This document shows, piece by piece, positions 1 through 7,611 of a stretch of DNA of 64,000 nucleotides. Below the pieces are notes generated by a model, which was not told where the DNA came from, did not search any database, and worked only from the letters and a program-made list of their open reading frames with translations. The position numbers and the translations under genes are program-made. Source of the DNA: Mesorhizobium sp. SOD10 (GTDB taxonomy: Bacteria; Pseudomonadota; Alphaproteobacteria; Rhizobiales; Rhizobiaceae); the NCBI GenBank assembly GCA_000824805.1, contig CCNA01000028.1:62001-126000 (forward strand), read 5' to 3'. Each line of letters starts with the position of its first letter. Position 1 is the stretch's first letter.

Positions 1-2
1 AC

Positions 3-338
3 TGGCAATCGGTGCTGTCATTTGCCTCCTCGCAAAAGACCTGCAATCTGTCTGCGCGCCAGCAGGTGCAGCTTGTAACCATGGCGGTCTACGCCGGCAT
101 GACGATCCAGTCCTTTTCCAATGACGCCGGAGACGGCGAGGGGCCGCTGACTGACCGGGAAAAGGAAGTGCTGCTGTGGGCGGCGGCCGGCAAGACTTCG
201 TCCGAAACTTCGCAGATCCTCGGCCTAACGGAGCGCACCGTCAAATGGCACGCCACAAGGGCCCGCGAGGCCTTCGGCGTCGCCACTACCACGCAGGCCG
301 TCGTCGAGGCGGTGCGCCGGCGCCTGATTCATCCTTGA
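3..338 (+). CDS. LuxR-family transcriptional regulator, C-terminal part (5' end outside window)
   Basis: The reading frame is open from the left edge, so only about the last 111 residues are present; the first in-window start-like codon is GTG at 12. The visible part ends in a LuxR-type DNA-binding helix-turn-helix (LTDREKEVLLWAAAGKTS, then LTERTVKWHATRA). This is the usual C-terminal domain of quorum-sensing activators; the N-terminal autoinducer-binding domain would lie upstream. An acyl-homoserine-lactone synthase gene follows on the same strand after a lux-box-like palindrome, so the two probably form a receptor/synthase pair. That it binds AHL is inferred from this neighbour, because the sensing domain is not visible. 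Confidence 0.85.
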   Translation, partial: WQSVLSFASSQKTCNLSARQQVQLVTMAVYAGMTIQSFSNDAGDGEGPLTDREKEVLLWAAAGKTSSETSQILGLTERTVKWHATRAREAFGVATTTQAVVEAVRRRLIHP

Positions 339-347
339 GCCAGTCAA

Positions 348-363
348 CTGTCCGATCGGACAG
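348..363. promoter_or_regulatory. lux-box-like palindrome upstream of the AHL synthase gene
   Basis: CTGTCCGATCGGACAG is a perfect 16-bp palindrome in the gap between the luxR-type and luxI-type genes, about 58 bp before the synthase ATG. Length, symmetry and position fit a LuxR-AHL operator that would make synthase expression autoinducible. The binding protein is inferred. Confidence 0.7.
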
Positions 364-390
364 GTGACGCAAATTAGAACGGCTGCAACT

Positions 391-415
391 ATCCCCCCAA
401 GAACGATCGGGGGAT
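391..415 (+). promoter_or_regulatory. Hairpin overlapping the ribosome-binding site of the AHL synthase
   Basis: ATCCCCC (391-397) can pair with GGGGGAT (409-415) across an 11-nt loop. The 3' arm contains the only purine-rich Shine-Dalgarno candidate, 6-8 nt before the ATG at 422. If formed in the mRNA it would hide the ribosome-binding site. The pairing is visible; regulation by it is speculative. Confidence 0.35.
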
Positions 416-421
416 CGCGCG

Positions 422-1081
422 ATGATTACGGCTCATGTCGTCAATGCGCAGAACAGGCATCTCTACGAAAACGAATTCGACGAGTTTCTGCGCCGCCGGC
501 ACGACTTCTTCGTCCATCAAAAACGTTGGCGCCCTCCGAGCCCAGACGGTCGCGAACTAGACCAGTTCGATACTGACGCGGCGACCTACCTACTCGGCAT
601 GGAAGAGGGTCGCGTCGTGACCTCGGCCCGATTGATCCCAACGAGCGAGCCGCACATGGTCTCAGAGGTCTTTCCTCACATGTGCGAGAAATCGGGCGTT
701 CCAAGGCGTCCTGACTGGGCCGAATGGACCCGCACCTTCGTCGTACCCGAAAAGCGTTCGACCGGGCTGAGGGGCACGCTGACGCAGCTCTGCTGCGCGG
801 TCATGGAATACGCCCTCGACGAAGGCCTGAGCGCTGTCGGCGGCGTCCAGGAGACTTACTTTATGCCCCACCACGGCGCGCTGAAGTGGCACGCCAAGCC
901 GCTAGGCATGGCCAGGGAAGAAAACGGCGAGTGGTACATCGTGGCATATATCGAAGTGAATGAGGCGGCATTAGCCAGTGTCCGCAAAATACTCGGATTA
1001 GATCGTTCGCTGTTGGTTCGGCGGGGCATCCAACTCCCATTCGTCAAGGTCAATAGGCACTTGGCTGAGGTTGCTCGCTGA
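422..1081 (+). CDS. Acyl-homoserine-lactone synthase (LuxI family)
   Basis: 219 residues, the normal length for LuxI synthases, which make an N-acyl-homoserine lactone from S-adenosylmethionine and an acyl-ACP in the cytoplasm. The family's invariant positions are visible: an Arg-rich start (R24-R26) with F29/F30, W36, D47 and D50, R70, F84, and E101 with R104 in the EWTRTF block. It follows the LuxR-type gene and its palindrome, and probably responds to that regulator. The downstream protease gene follows within 70 bp on the same strand. Acyl-chain specificity cannot be read from the sequence, and I do not assign a specific symbol such as traI or mrlI. Confidence 0.93.
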   Translation: MITAHVVNAQNRHLYENEFDEFLRRRHDFFVHQKRWRPPSPDGRELDQFDTDAATYLLGMEEGRVVTSARLIPTSEPHMVSEVFPHMCEKSGVPRRPDWAEWTRTFVVPEKRSTGLRGTLTQLCCAVMEYALDEGLSAVGGVQETYFMPHHGALKWHAKPLGMAREENGEWYIVAYIEVNEAALASVRKILGLDRSLLVRRGIQLPFVKVNRHLAEVAR

Positions 1082-1148
1082 AAATAGAACAAGCGACCCG
1101 CTTGAAACATGTGGTCTGAGCCAAGCAAAACCAGGGAGGAACATCGAG

Positions 1149-2723
1149 ATGCCGGCCCAATATGTTGAAATTCCTGGCAGCAACCGAGAGCCACCTGTCG
1201 GATCGGCACCAATAGCCTCCGTGCACGCCACCAATCCGCGCGAGCAAATCGAAGTGAGTGTGTACGTCAAAGACGAAGGTGGCGACCCGCTACTGAAGAT
1301 GAAACCTGGGGCCGTACCGCCTTCCACCACCGAGTCCACCGCGGCGCGGGATAGCGCAGCGTTCGACAAGGTTCGCAAATTTGCCAGCGAAGCTGGCTTG
1401 TCGGTAGTGCTGCAGGATCCCGCTCGGCGGCTGATAAAGCTTGCCGGCCCAGCTGATAAGCTCGAAGCTGCTTTCAGAACAAAACTGCACTATTACAACG
1501 ATGGCAAGAACGCATTCAGAGCGCGATCTGGCAGCCTTTCGGCACCTGCCGACGTTGTCGGCAGCATTGAAGCTGTCCTTGGTCTAGACACCCGACCTAT
1601 CGCCAAACAAAAGCTCACCCGCGGGGCCAATCCTCACGTGGTGACCGGTCATCTGCCAAACGAAGTAGGGCGTTTTTACAACTTTCCCCAAACCAAAGGG
1701 CTTGGCGCCGGACAATGCATCGCGCTCATTGAACTTGGCGGAGGTTATCGCGACAGCGACAATCGGCTCGCCTTCGAGACTATGCGGCTGCCGGTCCCTA
1801 CGGTGACTGCTATCTCGGTATCGGGGGGAGGCAATAATCCTGGACCGGATCCAAACGCGGATGGAGAAGTCGCGCTCGACATTCAAGTTGCTGGCGGGGC
1901 CGCACCGGGCGCCAAGATCGCCGTTTATTTCGCACCAAATACCATCCAGGGCTTCGTCGACGCGATAACCCGTGCCGTCAACGACGCCCAGAACAGACCG
2001 TCGGTTATTTCCATCAGCTGGGGCTCGCCCGAATCGCAATGGACCGGGCAGGGCTTGGCGGCGATGAACTCTGCATTGAAAGATGCCGCAACGCGCGGAG
2101 TAACCGTGTTTGCTGCTGCCGGCGACAACCTGGCTACAGATGGCGTTGGCGATGGCCACGGGCACGTCGATTTCCCAGCGTCATCGCCCTATGCCGTTGG
2201 TTGTGGAGGCACCTTTATCGATACCGCCAAGGGGAAAATTACGGGTGAGGCCGTTTGGAACCACGGCGGGTCTGGCACTGGCGGCGGAATTAGCGACCGG
2301 TTCGACGCCCCGGGATACCAGGCGAACGTCCAGTTCCCGCCCTCGGTCAACCCTCGCCAGGGAAAAGGGAGGGGAGTGCCGGACGTCGCGGGTGACGCCG
2401 ATCCGCGGAGCGGCTATCGAATTGTCGTCGCGGGGAGCGGTGCCACGATCGGAGGGACGAGCGCGGTCGCGCCACTATGGGCCGGATTGATCGCCCTGAT
2501 CAACGAAGCGTGCGGTCGCCCGCTTGGCTTCATTCAACCGTACCTTTACGGCGCCCCGCAGGCATTCAGCCAGATCACCAAAGGCGACAATAAGGACAAC
2601 GGCGTAGGCTACTCCGCTGGCGGCGGTTGGAATGCATGCACCGGGCTCGGAGCACCCAAAGGCGAAGACCTTCTCACAGTATTCAAATCGGCGATCGGAG
2701 CTGTCAATGCTCCCCTGGCCTAG
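1149..2723 (+). CDS. Sedolisin (S53) serine-carboxyl peptidase, kumamolisin type
   Basis: 524 residues from the ATG at 1149, chosen because AGGAGGA lies just upstream; the frame is open to 1071. Residues about 25-150 resemble the activation propeptide of pro-kumamolisin. The mature domain carries the S53 catalytic residues: E240 and D244 in GEVALDIQ, oxyanion Asp D326 in AAAGDN, and nucleophile S438 in GGTSAVAP. These enzymes are acid-active endopeptidases that mature by self-cleavage, usually outside the cell. I see no classical signal peptide, so the export route is unknown. It is the first gene after the AHL synthase on the same strand, so quorum control is a reasonable inference. Confidence 0.93.
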   Translation: MPAQYVEIPGSNREPPVGSAPIASVHATNPREQIEVSVYVKDEGGDPLLKMKPGAVPPSTTESTAARDSAAFDKVRKFASEAGLSVVLQDPARRLIKLAGPADKLEAAFRTKLHYYNDGKNAFRARSGSLSAPADVVGSIEAVLGLDTRPIAKQKLTRGANPHVVTGHLPNEVGRFYNFPQTKGLGAGQCIALIELGGGYRDSDNRLAFETMRLPVPTVTAISVSGGGNNPGPDPNADGEVALDIQVAGGAAPGAKIAVYFAPNTIQGFVDAITRAVNDAQNRPSVISISWGSPESQWTGQGLAAMNSALKDAATRGVTVFAAAGDNLATDGVGDGHGHVDFPASSPYAVGCGGTFIDTAKGKITGEAVWNHGGSGTGGGISDRFDAPGYQANVQFPPSVNPRQGKGRGVPDVAGDADPRSGYRIVVAGSGATIGGTSAVAPLWAGLIALINEACGRPLGFIQPYLYGAPQAFSQITKGDNKDNGVGYSAGGGWNACTGLGAPKGEDLLTVFKSAIGAVNAPLA

Positions 2724-2758
2724 CCAGTGTAGAAAAATCGTCAAATAGGAGCGGATGA

Positions 2759-3241
2759 GTGCAAAAAATTGATCGTGCGCTTGGCTTCTGCAGCGCCGGC
2801 GCAGCCATTGTTACTGCAATTGCTGCGCTCGCTATTCCAATAGTTCTCTACGTCGACGCGAAGAGAAATAGGACATTGGATGTTATGAACGATCTTGACA
2901 CGAAAATATCGGCAATCGTTGCGGAAAAGATACGCCTAGATGCTCTTAACGGGGTGAAGGGCCAACAACGATTCGATCCAAAGTACATAGACGGCGACGG
3001 TAATTCTGCAGTACAGACACAGGTATACCGGCTCCTGAATCTATATGACTACGTGTGTTTAGGCGGAAAGATGAATCTCTTCTCGCTTGACATTATTGGC
3101 GAGATGCGAGGAGACGCTTTAAGGCAGACTTGGGCTGACTATGGACCATATATAAAGGCCCATCGTGCGAATGGCGAGCAAGACAAAAAGGCCTGGGAAA
3201 ATTGCGATAGCGTAGCTTTCCCCGCAGGGTCTGCGTCATAA
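2759..3241 (+). CDS. Small membrane-anchored protein of unknown function
   Basis: 160 residues from a GTG start. Residues about 10-32 form one hydrophobic segment (AGAAIVTAIAALAIPIVLYV), followed by a basic DAKRNR stretch that fits a cytoplasmic or stop-transfer flank. The remainder is soluble, with a patch (YRLLNLYDYVCLGG) reminiscent of DUF4760-type proteins; that match is only a resemblance. Local A+T is higher than in the neighbours. It lies 35 nt after the sedolisin gene and 64 nt before the muralytic-like gene, so co-transcription is plausible. Function unknown. Confidence 0.7.
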   Translation: MQKIDRALGFCSAGAAIVTAIAALAIPIVLYVDAKRNRTLDVMNDLDTKISAIVAEKIRLDALNGVKGQQRFDPKYIDGDGNSAVQTQVYRLLNLYDYVCLGGKMNLFSLDIIGEMRGDALRQTWADYGPYIKAHRANGEQDKKAWENCDSVAFPAGSAS

Positions 3242-3305
3242 CAAGCGGATCCCGGAATTTAAAGACTAAGTGACGTTGCTCTCATGCGCCTATCAGGAGG
3301 ATCTC

Positions 3306-4373
3306 ATGGCGTTTGTAGTTGCGTGGGTCTCCGGAAAGCGACAGGTAACTTACCGCGATCGATCCGGTAATGAACTTACTAAGAAGGACGGCAGTCGCTC
3401 CTGGCGCAACAACAACCCCGGCAATATCGCCCGGGGATCGTTTTCCGAAGCCCATGGGTCTATTGGCGACGATGGCAAATTTGGAATCTTTCCCGACGAG
3501 GAAACCGGCTCGGCCGCAATCGTGGCTCTATTCACCAGCAATTCCTACAAGAACCTTTCGATTCGCGACGCCTTCTATCGCTACGCGCCGCCAGCCGACA
3601 ACAATGATACCGAAGCCTATATCGCCGCCGTTACGGCCGTTGTTGGCGTTCCTTCCTCGAAGATCGTGGGCACGCTGTCGAGTGCTGAGCTCAATAAGCT
3701 CGCGGGAGCCATCAAAGTTCATGAGGGATGGACTGTCGGGACGCAAAGTGGCAGTGCCTTATCGCCCCGCGCGATAAAAAGCGCGACGATCGGCGACCTT
3801 GTCGAGAAACTGATCAATCTCGGATCGGATGCCGGCTCGTGTCAGGTGATCCGCCAAAAGGCCAGCCAGGCCATGGTGCGGATTTACGGAAAGCCGACTT
3901 TGCATAACGCCTGCGCCTGTACTTTGAGCCTGTTTCTGCAGAGTGCGGGCTATCCACTCGCCAAGATCGTGTATGGCGCAGGTGCATTGGCGCAATATCT
4001 CAGGCAACACGGATGGCAAAAGGTCGACGTCGGGAACCAGCAGGCCGGTGACGTCGGCGTCTGCCGGGATGATGACAAGACTACAGCTGGAGCCGATCAC
4101 ATATTCCTGGTCGTCAAGCGAGCGGACGCCGATCAGATGCTGATCGCGGACAATCAGGAGAGTTTCTCGCCGCATCCTCGATTTGCTTCAGGCAAAGGAC
4201 ACAAGACGCCAGTCGACTACTTTCTTCGCTATTCAGCCACATCACCGCTTGCCGGTTTCGTTTCCAAGGACTCAACGGAAATCGATCTCGATGAGGTCGT
4301 GACTTTGGACGAAGACACAGATGATTTGGTGCCGAAGTTCGACGAGCAAGGCGCGCCGCTAGCTAACGGGTGA
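3306..4373 (+). CDS. Two-domain muralytic-like protein (NNNPGN domain plus papain-like Cys/His domain)
   Basis: 355 residues from the ATG at 3306, preceded by AGGAGG. The N-terminal part (residues about 15-145) contains SWRNNNPGNI, typical of phage-type cell-wall hydrolases and structural muramidases, with downstream segments about periodic feeding of the substrate cleft not resolvable by eye. Residues about 195-310 look like an NlpC/P60 or CHAP-like amidase: C203/C205 at the start of a helix, GDVGVCRD, then H265 in ADHIFLVV and a polar residue near ADNQ (281-284). There is no signal peptide. Predicted to cut peptidoglycan; in this context it could clear a path for the Trb apparatus, which has no lytic transglycosylase here, or act as a bacteriolytic effector. 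The tail is acidic. Confidence 0.75.
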   Translation: MAFVVAWVSGKRQVTYRDRSGNELTKKDGSRSWRNNNPGNIARGSFSEAHGSIGDDGKFGIFPDEETGSAAIVALFTSNSYKNLSIRDAFYRYAPPADNNDTEAYIAAVTAVVGVPSSKIVGTLSSAELNKLAGAIKVHEGWTVGTQSGSALSPRAIKSATIGDLVEKLINLGSDAGSCQVIRQKASQAMVRIYGKPTLHNACACTLSLFLQSAGYPLAKIVYGAGALAQYLRQHGWQKVDVGNQQAGDVGVCRDDDKTTAGADHIFLVVKRADADQMLIADNQESFSPHPRFASGKGHKTPVDYFLRYSATSPLAGFVSKDSTEIDLDEVVTLDEDTDDLVPKFDEQGAPLANG

Positions 4374-4453
4374 CGGATATCCGTCCTGGGTTGGCTTTGT
4401 GGCGGCAGATAGCTTCCGTCTGCAGATCCAGATTGACGATTGGGGAGAATTTG

Positions 4454-5458
4454 ATGGCCGTCGAAATGGACCCTCACGCTCAGATGCAAGCGCAGATAGA
4501 GCGCGACCTCGCGGCATGGAACGATGCTCAGCAGAAGCAGTCGATGCGATATCGGGCCGCAAAAGAAGCGGCGACGGCGCTTCAGGCGGACTTTCATCTA
4601 GCGCCGAAACACCTTCTTGCGATCGGCGACTCGTGGTTGGACTACCCCATCGAGGGCAACAATCCGCTGTCCGGCCCTTCAGATATCAAGATTCAGTTGC
4701 AGGCGATCTGCAGCCCATCACCCATCATCTATTCGACGGCGCATCGCGGCGACGCGTCAACCGATGAGATGAGCTTGCCGAAGCAGGAACGTATCCTGCA
4801 ACTGCTGATGGACAAATCGAAGTGGCCGAACGGAAAGCCGGACGCCATCATCGCGTCTGCGGGCGGCAACGACGTTGCCGGCAACAACTTCTGTATTTTC
4901 CTGAATTACAACGATGGGGCAGCAAGCGGCCTGAACGCGCAGCGATACGCCGGCGTCATGGCTATCGTCAAATCGAGTTATCTTGCGCTGTTTTCATTGC
5001 GCGATCGGCATGCACCAGGCGTGCCGATCTACGGTCATTGCTATGATTTCCCGACCCCAAACGGAGTGCCAGCGCCGTGCGGATACGGGCCCTGGCTGAA
5101 GCCTTCATTGGATTTCTGCAATTGGCCGGCCGGCCCGGGCAAGGTGATTGTTCATGACGCCCTGGCCCAGTTCAAAGCCATGCTTGATGGATTGGCGGCC
5201 GATCCCTCGAACAAATTCCATGTCGTGCCGACGCAAGGGACGCTCAACGACACCCATTGGGCGAACGAACTGCATCCAGACCCGACGGGGTTCAGGATGA
5301 TTGCGCAAAAATTCGCAACCGCGCTTGGAATGAACCAACTGTCACCAGCGCCCGCGTTAGAGGCCAAGGCTTCTTCCGCGAAGAGGTCCACAAAAACGGC
5401 AACGACGAAGAAAGCCCAGGCACGAAAGCGGAAACCTCAGCCTTTGGGCGGCCGATGA
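4454..5458 (+). CDS. SGNH/GDSL-family hydrolase
   Basis: 334 residues from the ATG at 4454, behind GGGGAG; the frame is open further upstream. SGNH signatures are visible: block I LAIGDSWLDYP with nucleophile S60, block III GGND (137-140), and the terminal NELHP with H274. The acidic residue usually three before the His appears as Asn271, with E272 and D266 nearby, so the exact triad is uncertain. The protein ends in a Lys/Ala-rich tail (residues about 310-334) that could bind DNA, lipid or another polyanion. Family members cleave esters in lipids or polysaccharides. No signal peptide is visible. It sits between the muralytic-like and lipoprotein genes and is followed by a hairpin. Confidence 0.85.
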   Translation: MAVEMDPHAQMQAQIERDLAAWNDAQQKQSMRYRAAKEAATALQADFHLAPKHLLAIGDSWLDYPIEGNNPLSGPSDIKIQLQAICSPSPIIYSTAHRGDASTDEMSLPKQERILQLLMDKSKWPNGKPDAIIASAGGNDVAGNNFCIFLNYNDGAASGLNAQRYAGVMAIVKSSYLALFSLRDRHAPGVPIYGHCYDFPTPNGVPAPCGYGPWLKPSLDFCNWPAGPGKVIVHDALAQFKAMLDGLAADPSNKFHVVPTQGTLNDTHWANELHPDPTGFRMIAQKFATALGMNQLSPAPALEAKASSAKRSTKTATTKKAQARKRKPQPLGGR

Positions 5459-5460
5459 GA

Positions 5461-5481
5461 TCGGGCTCGCCAAGAGCCCGA
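5461..5481 (+). terminator. Stem-loop after the SGNH hydrolase gene
   Basis: TCGGGCTC (5461-5468) and GAGCCCGA (5474-5481) form a perfect 8-bp stem with a GCCAA loop, starting 3 nt after the stop codon. Only a weak CTTTG follows, so it may be an attenuator or mRNA-end stabiliser rather than a strong intrinsic terminator. Confidence 0.5.
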
Positions 5482-5516
5482 CTTTGCCGGGGAGTGAATG
5501 TTTTGGGGAGGGCGTT

Positions 5517-6218
5517 ATGAGGCGGCTGGTCGGCCTGACACTTGCAGTCCTCTTGGCTGGTTGCGCAACAAAGCCACCGACCAGCGCGGAGAGTCTTGTC
5601 CAAGTTCCGCTTATTTTGGGCGCTTTAAAGTGCGCCTTCGCAACCGCTCTGATGAAAGAACGAAATCCGGATAAAGTGAAGGTGCTCGAAGGGCAGGTTG
5701 CGGCTGGTACCCTGACCCTCAAAATTGTCTATAACCTGTCAAAAGACTTCAGTTTGAAAGGGAAGGCAGCGGCTGGTGGACCCTTCGTGTTTGCTTACTC
5801 AGGTGCAACGGCGAGTATTTTGCCCAACTTTTCCGCCTCGGCAGCAAAGACTGGGACGCTCACGACCACCTTGCCGTTCAGGTACTATCTTTATGCCACC
5901 AACGCCGACGTTTGCAATCAGGTTGACGCCGCAACGCAGTTGAAGTTCGGATTCTCTGACTGGCTTGCCGGAATTATCTCCGGCCTAGAAGTCAACTCTC
6001 CATACTACCCTTTGGGGCAGGTAGACAATGTCCAGTATGGTGCGGACTTCGGTGTTACGAAAACTACAAAGGGAGGCGTAGACTTCGATATTGTCTTCCT
6101 CTCAGGCTCCGCGAACGCAAACTCCACCAGAAATGACGTTCAATCCATCTCCTTTGCGATTGGCCCCCCATCCAAAACAAATCCGGCGCCCGACATCTGG
6201 AAACAAACGAGACACTGA
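5517..6218 (+). CDS. Putative lipoprotein of unknown function
   Basis: 233 residues from the ATG at 5517, where a clear lipoprotein signal begins: MRRLVGLTLAVLLAGC, with a lipobox LAGC ending at C16. After processing it would be anchored to the inner or outer membrane. The mature part shows no motif I recognise; it contains small-residue-rich stretches (KGKAAAGGPFVFAYSGATAS) and may be mostly beta-structured. The previous gene ends 58 nt upstream, with a hairpin between them, and a small membrane-protein gene follows after 28 nt. Its place next to hydrolase and holin-like genes suggests an envelope role, but nothing in the sequence proves it. Confidence 0.75.
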   Translation: MRRLVGLTLAVLLAGCATKPPTSAESLVQVPLILGALKCAFATALMKERNPDKVKVLEGQVAAGTLTLKIVYNLSKDFSLKGKAAAGGPFVFAYSGATASILPNFSASAAKTGTLTTTLPFRYYLYATNADVCNQVDAATQLKFGFSDWLAGIISGLEVNSPYYPLGQVDNVQYGADFGVTKTTKGGVDFDIVFLSGSANANSTRNDVQSISFAIGPPSKTNPAPDIWKQTRH

Positions 6219-6246
6219 GTGCAGGTATCAAACGAGAGGAAATTCC

Positions 6247-6609
6247 ATGGCTAGCTCGCCCAAACCGTCGTCGCCGAAGTCGCCGCCCCCGCCCCCACCA
6301 AAGCCGGGAGGTATTCCGACCGAACCTGGAGCTTTCCCGGCCCAAGTAGGCGCCAATTCTCCAGTGGCATCGCGGACACCCACCAACAAGGCAGTAGCGG
6401 CGACGGGTGGCTCTGCTGTCGGCGCGGCGATCTCGACACTACTTGTCTACGGCATAGAGCTAAACCATGCCCTACCCGACACGGTATCCGGGGCCATCAC
6501 TACCTTGGTGACCGCGGCTGTTACTCTAGCTGCCGCCTACTTCACGCCGCCCGGAACCAATGAGACCGTTATCCTCACGTCTGACGGACCACGCACGGCC
6601 AGAAGATAG
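6247..6609 (+). CDS. Small proline-rich protein with two membrane helices (holin-like)
   Basis: 120 residues, ATG at 6247 behind GAGGAAA. The first 45 residues are proline-rich and disordered (KSPPPPPPKPGG). Two hydrophobic helices follow, about residues 50-70 and 80-99, joined by a short ELNHALPD turn; the tail is polar and ends in Arg-Arg. Size and topology resemble small phage holins, and a muralytic-like gene lies three genes upstream, but no holin family motif can be confirmed by eye. It could equally be an unrelated small membrane protein of the same cassette. Confidence 0.65.
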   Translation: MASSPKPSSPKSPPPPPPKPGGIPTEPGAFPAQVGANSPVASRTPTNKAVAATGGSAVGAAISTLLVYGIELNHALPDTVSGAITTLVTAAVTLAAAYFTPPGTNETVILTSDGPRTARR

Positions 6610-6657
6610 CCGGGTGACGCCGTCCCCAAGCGTCCGTGCATAGGGGAGTAGCTTACC

Positions 6658-7317
6658 ATGGGGTATGGAGAGTGGCTGGAAGCCCTTACGACAAGGGAAT
6701 ACGAAATCTACAAGCTGATACTCGACAAGGGAGCTCTCGCTCTCTTGCTTGCGGCGATCGGGGCTGTGATCGCTGTTCTACTTGAACGTTATCGGGAACA
6801 GCGAGAAAAGATTGAGGTAGCAGCTCGCGAAGACCGTGAGCGTTCGATGGTCCCGCGTACACAGCTCGACATTGAGTGTAGGTTTTTCGGTCCGCTACAC
6901 GGAAAGATAATCGTAAATGTCCATCTGGTTGCTGAAAACAGGGGGAAGACGATCCGAGGCTTCAATAGCATCCGATTCCGCGTCTTCACTATGACGGGTG
7001 ACGAGGTTCCGGGGTTCTATGGGTCCAAGGATGGAATGAGCCGGCTTGCGCTTAACGGTCCTCGCGTTGATGAGAGGACACACGAGGGTTACATCTTCAG
7101 CGTCGAGCCTGGGATTCGCCAGATCTTTCCTTTTACCACCCTTGTAGCTGCCGACACGAAGTACGTCAGCGTCAAAATAGATGTTCAGAACGCGGAATGG
7201 GGTGGTGGCGGCGCATCGTGGCTTGGCGAAGAACGCTTTTTTCCTGTTCAGGTGGAGCGAGATCGGGCAGCCGACGCAGGAGGAGTGCGTCCCGATCGAC
7301 GCCGAACACAGCTTTGA
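6658..7317 (+). CDS. Membrane-anchored protein of unknown function
   Basis: 219 residues, ATG at 6658. Residues about 24-42 form one membrane helix (GALALLLAAIGAVIAVLLE), followed by a charged amphipathic stretch (RYREQREKIEVAAREDRER) that could be a short coiled coil. The C-terminal 150 residues look like a soluble beta-rich domain. No family is recognised. The last 25 residues are Arg/Asp-rich and may be past the conserved domain. It is the last gene of the same-strand series that starts after the AHL synthase; a 294-bp gap then separates it from traG. Confidence 0.65.
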   Translation: MGYGEWLEALTTREYEIYKLILDKGALALLLAAIGAVIAVLLERYREQREKIEVAAREDRERSMVPRTQLDIECRFFGPLHGKIIVNVHLVAENRGKTIRGFNSIRFRVFTMTGDEVPGFYGSKDGMSRLALNGPRVDERTHEGYIFSVEPGIRQIFPFTTLVAADTKYVSVKIDVQNAEWGGGGASWLGEERFFPVQVERDRAADAGGVRPDRRRTQL

Positions 7318-7611
7318 GGAGCCCATCTACGAAGCGATTGTTAGCTACGGTGAGACCTCCCTTCGCGCGCTTTGCCACCTTCTCGCGAACTGCGCTGCCG
7401 GCATCCGCACGAAACAATGCCGCAGACGACCTCCGCAGCCGACTTAATTCTGGACAGCGACATATATTTCCAGACTGCGCACTGGAACTGCCGGACGGAC
7501 AGGCTTTGACGGCAATGCAGAGCGAGGATCGCACCCAATCGTACGTGAGCTGCATTCGCGATTGGGCCTGGCCGCGCGATGCTGAGTTACATTGTCCGGC
7601 GAGCCAAACCA
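7318..7611. other. Gap between the envelope cassette and the trb module
   Basis: No convincing gene is seen in this 294-bp stretch. In related conjugative modules a relaxase gene usually precedes traG. None is recognisable here: the frames are short and lack relaxase motifs. Promoter elements for the trb operon may lie here but no clear consensus was picked out. Confidence 0.5.
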
